DNA of 64,000 nt from Mycolicibacterium fluoranthenivorans (GTDB lineage Bacteria > Actinomycetota > Actinomycetes > Mycobacteriales > Mycobacteriaceae), in assembly GCF_011758805.1 (NCBI RefSeq), contig NZ_JAANOW010000004.1:186001-250000 (forward strand). Reading direction: 5' to 3'. A model generated the notes under the pieces. The model ran no database searches and was not told the origin of the DNA. It saw only the letters and a list, made by a program, of their open reading frames with translations. Both the position numbers and the translations under genes were made by a program. This document shows, in pieces, positions 39,797 to 48,176 of the stretch. Numbering within the stretch: position 1 is the first letter of the stretch; each line of letters opens with the position of its first letter.

Positions 39797-41006
39797 CGGC
39801 CATCCACGTCAGCGTGGCCAGGGTGGCCACGGGGTAGATCAGGCCCGCCCAGGCCAGGTACCACGGCCGGCTGATCTCCCAGATGGTCGGCTGCGCGAAG
39901 CTGAGCAGCCAGGGCAGCCCGATCAGCGTCAAGACCAGCCAGCCCCAACCCAGAATGCGCGCGCCACGGCGCTCGCGCAGCGGGCCGTGCAGCAGCCAGA
40001 TCATCAGCGGGATCAGCCACACCCAGTGGTGGGTCCACGAAATCGGTGACAGCAGCAGGCCGAACAGCTGCACGATCACGATCCCGGCGAGCCGGTCGGT
40101 GCCGCCGTCCACCGCCCGCCAGGCCAGCACCGCCAGGACCGCGGCCACCAACAGGATCGCGACCACCACCGGTCCATACCCGGCGTCGTGCCCGAGGATC
40201 CGGGAGATCGCGCCCCGCACCGATTGGTTGAACGAGGTACCGATCGGGCCGATCCGGCCGGCATCGCCGAGCAGGTCGGTGAAGTAGTACCGCCCCTGCC
40301 CGCCCACCACCACAATCGACACCGCGACCGTCGCGGCGAACACCACCGCGGAGAAGGCCGCCGCCCCGAAGCGTCGCACGCCCAGGAAGTACAGGCCCGA
40401 GACGGCCGGGGTCAGCTTCACCCCGGCGGCCAGTCCGACGAGTAGACCCGACACCCACCAGCGCGAGCTGTACACCGCGTAGAGCACGGCCAGGACCAGC
40501 AGCACATTGATCTGCCCGTAGTCGAAGGTGCTGCGTAGCGGCTCCGTCCAGATCCCGGCGGCCGTCCACAGCATCGCCGTGCGGGCATTCGCGCGGCCCA
40601 GCAACCGCAGGCTCAGCGACACCACGCCGTACAGCGCGGCGACGATGCCGACCTGCCAGAAGAAGGCCACCAGGCCGAACGGCAGCAGATGCAGCGGATA
40701 GAACACCACCGCGGCGAACGGCGGATAGGTGAACGGCAGCGGAAAGTCCGGTGTCTGGTCTGCGTAGACGTAGGAGTACAGCGTGCCGGGGTGGTCGAGC
40801 GCACCGGCGCCGCCCACGTAGACGTGCAGATCGACGAAGTTCGCGCCGTTCGGCACCAGGTAGGTCCACGCCAGTCGCGCCGCGATGCTGAGCGCGAACA
40901 AGACCGGCGCCAGACGGGTGCGTGGCGCACTCGGGGCGCGCGAAGAGGTGGTGTCTACGGCTCGACTGTAGCCAGCCCGATTCAGATGGGCGATTGCGGT
41001 CACCAT
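39741..41006 (-). CDS. pimE: Polyprenyl-phosphomannose-dependent alpha-1,2-mannosyltransferase PimE
   Basis: 421 residues from ATG at 41004-41006 with GGAGGT eight bases upstream; an earlier start at 41051 has none. GT87 integral membrane enzyme, about ten helices. The catalytic-loop motif is [14 protein letters not shown], whose Asp is the family catalytic residue, followed by [14 protein letters not shown]. It adds an alpha-1,2-mannose to Ac1PIM4 in the periplasm, toward polar PIMs. The 3' end overlaps the PCD gene. Works in the same pathway as lpqW. Confidence 0.94.
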   Translation of the reverse strand: MVTAIAHLNRAGYSRAVDTTSSRAPSAPRTRLAPVLFALSIAARLAWTYLVPNGANFVDLHVYVGGAGALDHPGTLYSYVYADQTPDFPLPFTYPPFAAVVFYPLHLLPFGLVAFFWQVGIVAALYGVVSLSLRLLGRANARTAMLWTAAGIWTEPLRSTFDYGQINVLLVLAVLYAVYSSRWWVSGLLVGLAAGVKLTPAVSGLYFLGVRRFGAAAFSAVVFAATVAVSIVVVGGQGRYYFTDLLGDAGRIGPIGTSFNQSVRGAISRILGHDAGYGPVVVAILLVAAVLAVLAWRAVDGGTDRLAGIVIVQLFGLLLSPISWTHHWVWLIPLMIWLLHGPLRERRGARILGWGWLVLTLIGLPWLLSFAQPTIWEISRPWYLAWAGLIYPVATLATLTWMAATGRGSGRYRPPSPDPSR

Positions 41007-41051
41007 CGGCACACACCTCCGTAACGGTTGAATAACCGCCACACGTGTCAC

Positions 41052-41079
41052 TTGAGTAACACCAGTAACGGGCTACTTT
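41052..41079 (+). promoter_or_regulatory. Candidate promoter for the 41117 secreted-protein gene
   Basis: TTGAGT (41052-41057), 16-base spacer, TACTTT (41074-41079), placing the transcript start about 30 bases before the ATG at 41117. The spacer holds repeated GTAAC motifs. The pattern matches sigma-A-like boxes by eye only. Confidence 0.35.
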
Positions 41080-41116
41080 CGGATTCAGACCCGCCGCCAA
41101 CGAATTGGGGAGAACC

Positions 41117-41767
41117 ATGCCAGCTACCAGAAAACTGTTTATTACCAGCATGATCGCTGGCGCGGGTGCGGTGACCGCGCTCGCGCTCAGCCCGGTTGCC
41201 GGCGCCGACCCGGTGCTACCGGCCCCGGTCGCACCGGCCGCCCCGGCCGCACCGGCGCTGCCGTTCGCCAACCAGCTCGCGATGGCTCCCCAGCTGATCC
41301 AGGGTCTGGCTTCGGCGTTGTCCGGGGGCGGGGCGGCATCCGCCGTGCCCGCCGCGGCCGCACCGGCTGCCGCTCCCGCAGCGGCACCGGCAGCGAGCGC
41401 CAACCTCACCCTGCCGCAGTTGCCGGCCGTCAGCCCGGCCTCGGCGGCCACCGCCGCGGCACCCCTCGCGGCAGCGGCAGCACCCGCGCCCACCGGCAAC
41501 GTGCTGTTGCCCCAGGCCGATGTGAATCTGCCGCAGGTGGGCGGGCTTGAACTGCCCAAGCAGTTGGCCTTCCCGGGTGATCTCGCCTCGCTGCTGCCCG
41601 CCGGGTCGCCGTTGGCCGGATTGCTGCCCAAGGCTGCGACCGCAGCGCCGGCCGCACTCGGCGCGCCGGCTGCCGCCGCGGCACCTGCCGCGGCCTCCGC
41701 ACTGCCGGGGGCCGCCGGCCTCATGCCGATGCTGCTGCCGACGACGGCATTGTCCGCGCTGCCGTGA
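41117..41767 (+). CDS. Ala/Pro-rich exported protein (Rv1158c-like)
   Basis: 216 residues from ATG at 41117, GGGGAG six bases before. Signal peptide ATRKLFITSMIAGAGAVTAL with cleavage near GADPVLP. The mature chain is almost entirely Ala/Pro/Leu with NLTLPQLPAV and LLPQADVNLPQVGGLELP blocks. No domain known. Context next to pimE matches Rv1158c. Confidence 0.78.
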   Translation: MPATRKLFITSMIAGAGAVTALALSPVAGADPVLPAPVAPAAPAAPALPFANQLAMAPQLIQGLASALSGGGAASAVPAAAAPAAAPAAAPAASANLTLPQLPAVSPASAATAAAPLAAAAAPAPTGNVLLPQADVNLPQVGGLELPKQLAFPGDLASLLPAGSPLAGLLPKAATAAPAALGAPAAAAAPAAASALPGAAGLMPMLLPTTALSALP

Positions 41768-41811
41768 TCGGGAGCTGACCAGCCGTCACCACACATATCC
41801 AGGGGGAAGTC

Positions 41812-42765
41812 ATGACATCGATCCGGACACTGCTGAGCAGTACCGCCGCGACAACGCTGGTGGTGCTGGGCAGCGGCGTCGCCTCAGCGGATCCCGCGGT
41901 GCCCGCACCATTGCCGATCAACAATCTGCAGGCGCCCGGGTTGCCTGCGATGGAGACGCTCGGACCGGCGATCCAGCAAGCTGCCGCCGATCCGCAGGGT
42001 GCCGCATCGATGCTCATGGCCGCGGCCGCCGCGTTCGCAGGAAACGCGGCGGCACCTGACGATTCGAAGAATATGGCCACCGCGGTCAACCAGTTCGCCT
42101 CCGACCCGCAGGCACACGTGCCCGCGGCGGGCGCCGGACCGGAAGCTCACCTGCCCGCGGGGGTGGACCCGGCGCATGCCGTCGGACCCGCACCCGAGGC
42201 CGCCGCGCTGCCCGCACCCGCACCGGCACCCGCACCCGCTCCCGATGCCGCCCCGCTGGCCGCCGCACCAGCCCCTGCGCCGGACGCCGTTCCGGCCCCG
42301 GCACCTGGCCCCGCGCCGGCACCCGCACCGGCGCCGACGGGTCTGCTGAGCCCGGACGCCGCCACCAAGCAGGACTTCATGTACCCGTCGATCAGTAACG
42401 GCTGCCTCGCCAACGGCGGCAACGTGCTCGCCACCGCGATCTCGGTGGCCGGTCCGGCGGCGATCCCGACGCCCGGGCCCGGCCCGGGTCAGACCGCGTA
42501 CGTCTTCACCGCGGTCGGCACTCCTGGTCCCGCAGCCGAGCAGAAGCTGCCGCTGAACGTCACGTGGGTGAATCTGTCCACCGGGAAGTCCGGGACCGCA
42601 ACGCTCAAGCCCCGCCCGGATATGAACCCCGAGGGGCCGACCACCTTGACCGTCGTCGCCGACACCGGGTCAGGCAGCATCATGTCGACGATCTTCGGTC
42701 AGGTGACCACGACAGAGAAGCAGTGCCAGTTCATGCCCACCATCGGCTCGACGGTGGTGCCCTAA
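41812..42765 (+). CDS. Exported Ala/Pro-rich protein with conserved C-terminal domain (Rv1157c-like)
   Basis: 317 residues. Signal peptide ends near GVASADPA. The Pro/Ala linker at about 120-180 has alternating APAPAP. Then a folded domain from about 185 (TKQDFMYPSISNGCLANGGNVLATAISVAGP) with two Cys, CLANGG and KQCQFMP, ending TIGSTVVP. The domain looks like a beta sandwich and is probably cell-envelope associated. Follows the Rv1158c-like gene after 44 bases, and the two are probably one operon. Confidence 0.78.
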   Translation: MTSIRTLLSSTAATTLVVLGSGVASADPAVPAPLPINNLQAPGLPAMETLGPAIQQAAADPQGAASMLMAAAAAFAGNAAAPDDSKNMATAVNQFASDPQAHVPAAGAGPEAHLPAGVDPAHAVGPAPEAAALPAPAPAPAPAPDAAPLAAAPAPAPDAVPAPAPGPAPAPAPAPTGLLSPDAATKQDFMYPSISNGCLANGGNVLATAISVAGPAAIPTPGPGPGQTAYVFTAVGTPGPAAEQKLPLNVTWVNLSTGKSGTATLKPRPDMNPEGPTTLTVVADTGSGSIMSTIFGQVTTTEKQCQFMPTIGSTVVP

Positions 42766-42787
42766 GCCCGTAGCTCACCCGAACCGC

Positions 42788-42841
42788 GACGGTGCACACA
42801 GATCGCAAATCCGGCCCGATAAGCGATCTGGGTGCACCGTC
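42788..42841. terminator. 19-bp near-perfect hairpin between convergent genes
   Basis: Arm 42788-42806 (GACGGTGCACACAGATCGC) pairs with 42823-42841 with one mismatch, around a 16-base loop. It lies between the Rv1157c-like stop and the DUF1059-like stop, so it can end transcription from both sides. No T-run. Confidence 0.7.
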
Positions 42842-42859
42842 GTCGGGTTAGCGTCCCGC

Positions 42860-43009
42860 TCAGTACGCCATGAACAGGATCATCTCCCGGTCGTACTCAC
42901 GACCGGGATGAGCCTGCGCCAGATGTTCCTGAGCCTTTTCCACCAGATCGTTCTCATCGGTGCCGGTAATCGCTTCGCCGCAGGGGCAATTCAGATGCGT
43001 CTTCGCCAT
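42860..43009 (-). CDS. Small DUF1059-like protein (49 aa)
   Basis: ATG at 43007-43009, TGA at 42860-42862. Product MAKTHLNCPCGEAITGTDEN, then LVEKAQEHLAQAHPGREY and REMILFMAY. The Cys-Pro-Cys-Gly start, the ENDLVEKAQEHL helix and a C-terminal hydrophobic end match the DUF1059 type. Cytoplasmic; function unknown. Too short for most ORF cut-offs. Same strand as the HhH-GPD gene. Confidence 0.7.
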   Translation of the reverse strand: MAKTHLNCPCGEAITGTDENDLVEKAQEHLAQAHPGREYDREMILFMAY

Positions 43010-43052
43010 GTGATCACCATCTCATACGCATGCGAGCGCCATCGAGTGCGTG

Positions 43053-43634
43053 TCAGGCCTGCTTCGCGGCCTTGGCCGCCGCTTTCATCTTCTTCTTGTA
43101 GGCCCGGACTTCCTGCAGTGACCCGGGATCCACCACGTCGGCCACCGACATGTGCGTGCCCGCCTTGCCGTAATCCCCTGCCGCGGCCCGCCAGCCGGCC
43201 GGTGTCACGCCGTACTGCTTGCCGAGCAGGGCCAGGAAGATCTTGGCCTTCTGCTCACCGAAGCCGGGCAGCCGCTTGAGCCGGCGCAGCACCTCGGCAC
43301 CGTCGGGGTCACCGGCGGTCCACAGCGCGGTCACGTCACCGTCGTAGTCGTCGACGATCGCCTGCGCCAGGGTCTGCACCCGCTTCGACATCGATCCCGG
43401 AAAGCGGTGGATGGCCGGGGTTTGCGAGCACAGCGCGACGAACTCGTCCGGGTTGTACTCGGCGATCTGGCGCGCATCGACGCCACCGATCCGGTCCGCG
43501 ATCTTCTTCGGCCCGGCGAACGCCGTCTCCATGGGGATCTGCTGATCGAGAAGCATCCCGACAAGCAGTGCGAACGGATTGGACTCGAGCAGAGCGTCGG
43601 CCTCGGGGTCTTGGACCAACTGCAAGGTGGGCAT
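43053..43634 (-). CDS. HhH-GPD superfamily base-excision repair protein (Rv1156-like)
   Basis: 193 residues. LLVGMLLDQQIPMETAFAGP and RLPGFGEQKAKIFLALLG (helix-hairpin-helix) are typical of the HhH-GPD family. The catalytic Asp expected after the hairpin (about 20 residues on) is not obvious, and there is no 4Fe-4S cluster, so activity is uncertain. A basic, Lys-rich C terminus (KKKMKAAAKAAK) may bind DNA. Confidence 0.82.
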   Translation of the reverse strand: MPTLQLVQDPEADALLESNPFALLVGMLLDQQIPMETAFAGPKKIADRIGGVDARQIAEYNPDEFVALCSQTPAIHRFPGSMSKRVQTLAQAIVDDYDGDVTALWTAGDPDGAEVLRRLKRLPGFGEQKAKIFLALLGKQYGVTPAGWRAAAGDYGKAGTHMSVADVVDPGSLQEVRAYKKKMKAAAKAAKQA

Positions 43635-43739
43635 CTGGCCAGTTTAAGGCGAGTCCGGTGGGCATTCCCGAAGTCTGTGTCAGTCCTGTGTGCGAACGTG
43701 TAGACGACAAACCGGTGGTACGCCCGTGGGGAGACGGAC

Positions 43740-44036
43740 ATGAAACGAGTGGTTGCACCCCTTCTTGCCGCACTGGGCACCACGATCGCCCTGGCCGCCC
43801 CCGCCGGCGCGATCCCCGACCAGGGCACCCCGGCGTTCGACGACTACATGCAAGGCCTGCAACGCAACGGCTACAACCTGAATCCCGACACCGCATGGCG
43901 CGTCGCCCACCAGGCATGCATCGGCGGCATACCGGGCTACATCGGTTTGGAACTGGCCACGCAGGGCGTCATCGGCCCCGGGGCGCAGGAACGGGTCATG
44001 GACGTGGCCAGGAAGTACGCCTGCCCGGTTCAATAG
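43740..44036 (+). CDS. DUF732 secreted mycobacterial protein
   Basis: 98 residues. Signal peptide ending APAGA, then FDDYMQGLQRNGYNLNPDTAWRVAHQAC and CPVQ: a helical domain with one predicted disulfide. The DUF732 family is widespread in mycobacteria as small exported proteins of unknown role. Starts 105 bases from the divergent HhH-GPD gene. Confidence 0.85.
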   Translation: MKRVVAPLLAALGTTIALAAPAGAIPDQGTPAFDDYMQGLQRNGYNLNPDTAWRVAHQACIGGIPGYIGLELATQGVIGPGAQERVMDVARKYACPVQ

Positions 44037-44062
44037 CCGGACCGGTTTAGGGTGGCCGCAAG

Positions 44063-45238
44063 ATGTCCGGCCAAGTAGCTCTCGCGCTGGCCGTCGCCAT
44101 GGCATTGGCGGCGGTGGCCGCAGTGCTGATCGTGCGCACCCGGCGCGTCGTCGCCACCCCCACCGAACGAGCCGTACACACCGCGCTGCACACCGCATCG
44201 CTCGCGGCGCGCGCCCTGCGCCGCGGCCTGGACACCGAATCCGCGCAGACCGCGGCGCCGTTCCTGCGCGGACTGACCGGCACCGAGGGCGTCGCCCTCT
44301 TCGACGGCGACGGTGACCTGCTGGCCCGCGACTCCGCCGACGACGCGATCTGGACACCCGAGATCGTCGAGGCCTGCGCATCGACCGCCCGCGACTCCGT
44401 ATCCGCGGCACGCCGGGTGCTCACCAACAACGGGACCACCGCCGTGGTGGCCCAGCCCCTGCTCGCCGAGGGCGGTGACGTGCTCGGCGCGCTGGTGTCG
44501 GTGGCGACCGGCAATCCCGGGCCGGGCATGCTGGGCGCCATCGGCGAGGTGGCCCGCTACGCGGCCAGCCAGCTCGAACTGGCCGAGCTCGACGCGTCAC
44601 GGGCCCGGCTGGACCGGGCCGAGGTGCTGGCACTGCGCGCCCAGATCAGCCCGCACTTCATCTACAACGCCCTCAACACCGTGGCGTCCTTTGTGCGCAC
44701 CGACCCGGACCGCGCCCGCGAACTGATCCTGGAATTCGCCGATTTCACCCGCTACTCGTTCCGGGCGGCCGGGCAGTACACCACCCTCGCCGAGGAACTG
44801 CGCAACATCGACCGCTACCTGACCCTGGAGCGCGCCCGCTTCGGCACGGCGCTCACGGTGCGCCTGCAGGTGGCCCCCGAGGTGCTCAACGTCGTCGTGC
44901 CGTTCCTGGCGCTGCAACCGTTGGTGGAGAACGCCGTCCGACACGGCTTGGCCGCCCAGGGCGGCGGATCGGTGGAGCTCATCGCCCGCGACGCCGGCAC
45001 CGATTGCGTCATCACCGTCGAGGACGACGGCGCCGGAATGGACCCCGACATGCTGCGCGCCGGCGCCGACCAGTCCGCGCACGTGGGCCTGACGAATGTG
45101 GACCATCGGCTGCGGGCGGCCTTCGGCAACGACTACGGTCTGGTGGTCGAGACGGCTCTCGGAGCGGGCACCAAGGTCATCATGCGGGTACCGAAGTTCC
45201 GTTCCGGGGTGCGGGCCAGCGGAGGTGCGTACACGTGA
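44063..45238 (+). CDS. LytS-type sensor histidine kinase
   Basis: 391 residues. One N-terminal transmembrane helix (ALALAVAMALAAVAAVLIV), a GAF-like sensor at about 40-170, then the His_kinase domain ALRAQISPHFIYNALNTVASF with the phosphorylated H198. The HATPase is at about 290-380 (QPLVENAVRHGL, VEDDGAGMD, GLTNVDHRL). Its stop overlaps the next gene start as GTGA (45235-45238), so kinase and regulator are coupled. The partner symporter gene follows, suggesting solute sensing. Confidence 0.9.
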   Translation: MSGQVALALAVAMALAAVAAVLIVRTRRVVATPTERAVHTALHTASLAARALRRGLDTESAQTAAPFLRGLTGTEGVALFDGDGDLLARDSADDAIWTPEIVEACASTARDSVSAARRVLTNNGTTAVVAQPLLAEGGDVLGALVSVATGNPGPGMLGAIGEVARYAASQLELAELDASRARLDRAEVLALRAQISPHFIYNALNTVASFVRTDPDRARELILEFADFTRYSFRAAGQYTTLAEELRNIDRYLTLERARFGTALTVRLQVAPEVLNVVVPFLALQPLVENAVRHGLAAQGGGSVELIARDAGTDCVITVEDDGAGMDPDMLRAGADQSAHVGLTNVDHRLRAAFGNDYGLVVETALGAGTKVIMRVPKFRSGVRASGGAYT

Positions 45239-46002
45239 GTTCCAAGCTGACGGTGCTCGCCGTCGACGACGAGGCACCCGCACTCGACGAACTCGCGTAT
45301 CTGCTGGGCCGCCACCCCGGTGTCGCCGAGGTGTTCACCGCCGGTGACGCCACCTCGGCGTTGCGAGAACTCAACCAGCACACCATCGATGCGGTGTTCC
45401 TCGACATCAACATGCCGGGCCTGTCCGGCATCGAGCTCGCCGGCGTCCTCACCAATTTCGCGCACCGGCCTGCCGTGGTGTTCGTGACCGCGCATGACGA
45501 CAAGGCGGTGGCGGCCTTCGATGTCGGCGCCACCGATTATCTGCTCAAACCGATCCGGCAGGACCGGCTCGACGAGGCGGTGCGCCGGGCCGCGACCACC
45601 CAGACCGGTGCCGCACTCGGAGAGCAGGACTCCGACGTAGTGCCGGCCGAACTCGGTGGCATCACCCAACTGGTGCCCAGGGACAGCATCGGCTGGGTGG
45701 AGGCCGAGGGCGACTACGCCCGCCTGCACTCGGCCACCGGAGCTCACCTGGTGCGAATCCCGTTGAGTGTGTTGGAAACTCGCTGGGCCGACCACGGATT
45801 CCAGCGTATCCACCGGTCCTATCTGGTGTCCCTGCGTCTGGTCACCGGGCTGCGCACGCACGACGGCGCGGTACTGGTGCGGCTGCGCGCCAACGGCACC
45901 TCACCTGCCGTCGAGCTGCCGGTGAGCCGACGTCAGGCCCGCGAACTGCGGGACCGGTTGGTCCGGGATCCGATGCGCAATCTGAAACCCGCCGATGAGT
46001 GA
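45235..46002 (+). CDS. LytTR-type response regulator
   Basis: 255 residues from GTG at 45235, with GGAGGT eight bases upstream. Receiver: DD at 11-12, phosphoacceptor D57 in FLDINMPG, K105 in DYLLKPI. LytTR DNA-binding domain at about 150-250 (DSIGWVEAEGDYARLH, FQRIHRSYLVSL). Cognate to the LytS kinase immediately upstream. Overlaps the next gene by eight bases, so it is part of one operon with the symporter it may regulate. Confidence 0.92.
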   Translation: MSSKLTVLAVDDEAPALDELAYLLGRHPGVAEVFTAGDATSALRELNQHTIDAVFLDINMPGLSGIELAGVLTNFAHRPAVVFVTAHDDKAVAAFDVGATDYLLKPIRQDRLDEAVRRAATTQTGAALGEQDSDVVPAELGGITQLVPRDSIGWVEAEGDYARLHSATGAHLVRIPLSVLETRWADHGFQRIHRSYLVSLRLVTGLRTHDGAVLVRLRANGTSPAVELPVSRRQARELRDRLVRDPMRNLKPADE

Positions 46003-46381
46003 GCCGCCGCAGGGGTCCACGCCGCGGCCCGCCGCGGGGCGGCAACGGGTCGTGCTGGCGCACCGGCGCGGCGCCCGGATGGTGCGCACCCGGGTGGAGG
46101 TACAGGAGCAGACCCAGGTCGGCGACGCACTGGTACGTGGTCTGATGCGCGCCCAACTGGGTCTGGCGCTGCGGCTGACGCTGGTCGTCATCGCCGGAGT
46201 GGTCGCGACCGTGATACTGGCACCGCATCTGAGCGCACTGACGGTGCTCGGCATGCGGCTGAACTGGTTGGTCCTCGCTGTGCTGTGCTACCCACTGCTC
46301 TACGGGATAGGCCGACTGTACGTCCGCCTCGCCGAACAGGCCGAGCGCGATTTCGTGCGAGTCGTCGACAGCGAACCATGA
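45995..46381 (+). CDS. Small two-helix membrane protein, symporter partner
   Basis: 128 residues with a basic N-terminal region and two transmembrane helices (LALRLTLVVIAGVVATVIL, LNWLVLAVLCYPLLYGIGRLYV). It overlaps the regulator (45995-46002) and the symporter start (ATGA at 46378-46381), so it is co-translated. The role parallels the DUF485 protein before the second symporter. Family membership not certain. Confidence 0.75.
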   Translation: MSEPPQGSTPRPAAGRQRVVLAHRRGARMVRTRVEVQEQTQVGDALVRGLMRAQLGLALRLTLVVIAGVVATVILAPHLSALTVLGMRLNWLVLAVLCYPLLYGIGRLYVRLAEQAERDFVRVVDSEP

Positions 46382-48108
46382 CCGGCGCGCCACTCACGGC
46401 GGTCGCCCTCCTGGCCGCGGCGGTGGCCACCGTCGCCATCGGCGCCTACGGGGTCCGGTTGTCACGTACCACGTCCGACTTCCTGGTGGCGTCTCGCAGT
46501 GTCGGTCCGCGCTGGAACGCGGCCGCGATCTCAGGTGAATACCTTTCAGCGGCATCATTTCTCGGCGTGGCGGGCCTCATCGCCAAGTACGGCGCCGACG
46601 CACTGTGGTACCCGGTGGGGTTCACCGCGGGCTATCTGGGGCTGCTGCTGTTCGTCGCCGCTCCCCTGCGCCGCTCGGGCGCCTACACCGTTCCCGACTT
46701 CGCCGAATTCCGGCTCGGCTCGGCACGGCTGCGCAAGGTGGCGATGCTCGTCGTGGTGGTGATCTGCGTGTTCTACCTGGCTCCGCAATACCAGGGGGCC
46801 GGGTTGACACTGAAAACCCTTCTGGGAATGCCGGTATGGACCGGGCCTCTGCTTGTCGGCGCGATCGTGATCAGCAATGTGGTCGGCGGCGGGATGCGGT
46901 CGATCACCTTCGTGCAGGCCTTCCAGTACTGGTTGAAACTGACCGCCATCGCGATTCCCGCACTGGCGCTGCTCGGGTTGTTCCTCAGCGACCGTGCCGA
47001 ATTGGGCGGACCGTTGCCGCCGAGCGTGCAGCATCAGACCACCGTCGCGATCGATACCGACGTGGTGGTGCAGGTGGTCGATCCCGCGGGCATCACCCTC
47101 ACCGGAACCCTGGATGGCCGGCATGTCGACGCCGCCACCCTCGGCGTTCCCGGTGACCACACCCTGGGCGCGGGTAGCACACTGACCCTGGCCGCCGGCG
47201 CGGCCACCCCGGTGGTGGCCGGCACCCCGAGCACCGGCGGCGAATGGATCACCTCCGGCGGCGGGCTGGGTGGCGGTCATCCGCTCTATCAGGTGCTGTC
47301 CATCATCGTGGCGACCTTCCTCGGCACCATGGGCCTGCCGCATGTGTTGGTCCGCTTCTACACCAATCCCGACGGCCGCGCGGCCCGGCGCACCGCGCTT
47401 GCCGTCATCGCCATGGTCTCGGTGTTCTATCTGTTCCCCGTACTCCTCGGCGTGTTCTCCCGGCTGTACGTTCCGCAGTTGCTCATCACCGGAACCGCCG
47501 ACGCCGCTGTGCTTCTGGCCCCGGGATCGACCGTCGGCGGCGTAGCGGGACAACTACTGGGGGCGCTGGTGGCCGCAGGCGCGATCGCCGCGTTCCTGGC
47601 CACCTCCTCGGGGCTGCTGGTCAGCATCGCCGGCGCATTGGCCACCGATGTGCTGCGCGGGCGCGTGCGCGATTTCCGGGTCGCCGCGGTGATCGGCGGG
47701 CTCATCCCGATTCCGCTGTCACTGGTGGTGTCGGGCCTGGAACTGTCCCGCAGTGTCGGACTGGCCTTCGCGGTCGCGGCGTCGACGTTGTGTCCGCTTC
47801 TGGTCCTTGGCATCTGGTGGCGGGGTCTCACCGCCGCGGGCGCCGCGTGCGGACTCATCATCGGCGGCGGCGTGTGCGGCAGCGCGGTCGCGGTGGCCAT
47901 CGCCGGTGGCATCGACGACGATGTGCTCGGCGGCTGGCCCGCGGTGATGGTGGGCTACCCCGCCGCCGTCAGTGTCCCACTGGCGTTCACGACGATGATC
48001 GTGGTCAGCCGATTCACCCGCGCCACACCAGATGTCGCGCAGATCTTCGCCCGCATGCATCTACCGGAACGGTTGGGTATGGGTGTGGAGCGCGTCCCGC
48101 GGGGATGA
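46378..48108 (+). CDS. Sodium:solute symporter family permease
   Basis: 576 residues from ATG at 46378; the open frame extends upstream but the ATGA overlap decides the start. About 13 membrane segments. SSS-family motifs: SRSVGPRWNAAAISGEYLSAASFLGVAG, MLVVVVICVFYLAPQY, GLPHVLVRFYTNPDG. The acetate/pyruvate-type (ActP) subgroup is nearest. Unusual is a hydrophilic insert of about 90 residues (about 210-295, with many T/V/G) between helices. Probably takes up a small organic acid under LytS/LytTR control. Confidence 0.88.
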   Translation: MTGAPLTAVALLAAAVATVAIGAYGVRLSRTTSDFLVASRSVGPRWNAAAISGEYLSAASFLGVAGLIAKYGADALWYPVGFTAGYLGLLLFVAAPLRRSGAYTVPDFAEFRLGSARLRKVAMLVVVVICVFYLAPQYQGAGLTLKTLLGMPVWTGPLLVGAIVISNVVGGGMRSITFVQAFQYWLKLTAIAIPALALLGLFLSDRAELGGPLPPSVQHQTTVAIDTDVVVQVVDPAGITLTGTLDGRHVDAATLGVPGDHTLGAGSTLTLAAGAATPVVAGTPSTGGEWITSGGGLGGGHPLYQVLSIIVATFLGTMGLPHVLVRFYTNPDGRAARRTALAVIAMVSVFYLFPVLLGVFSRLYVPQLLITGTADAAVLLAPGSTVGGVAGQLLGALVAAGAIAAFLATSSGLLVSIAGALATDVLRGRVRDFRVAAVIGGLIPIPLSLVVSGLELSRSVGLAFAVAASTLCPLLVLGIWWRGLTAAGAACGLIIGGGVCGSAVAVAIAGGIDDDVLGGWPAVMVGYPAAVSVPLAFTTMIVVSRFTRATPDVAQIFARMHLPERLGMGVERVPRG

Positions 48109-48176
48109 GGGAGACTCGGCTAGGTTGACCGGCTGGTGGAGTCGGGCCGGATGATCGGGAAAGTGGTGGTGCACAG

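Noticed and set aside
39673..41796. Apparent 707-codon frame on the minus strand across pimE
   Set aside because: It crosses the pimE promoter and shifts between Ala-rich and Arg-rich noise. The pimE frame has all motifs of a mannosyltransferase and its own ribosome site.
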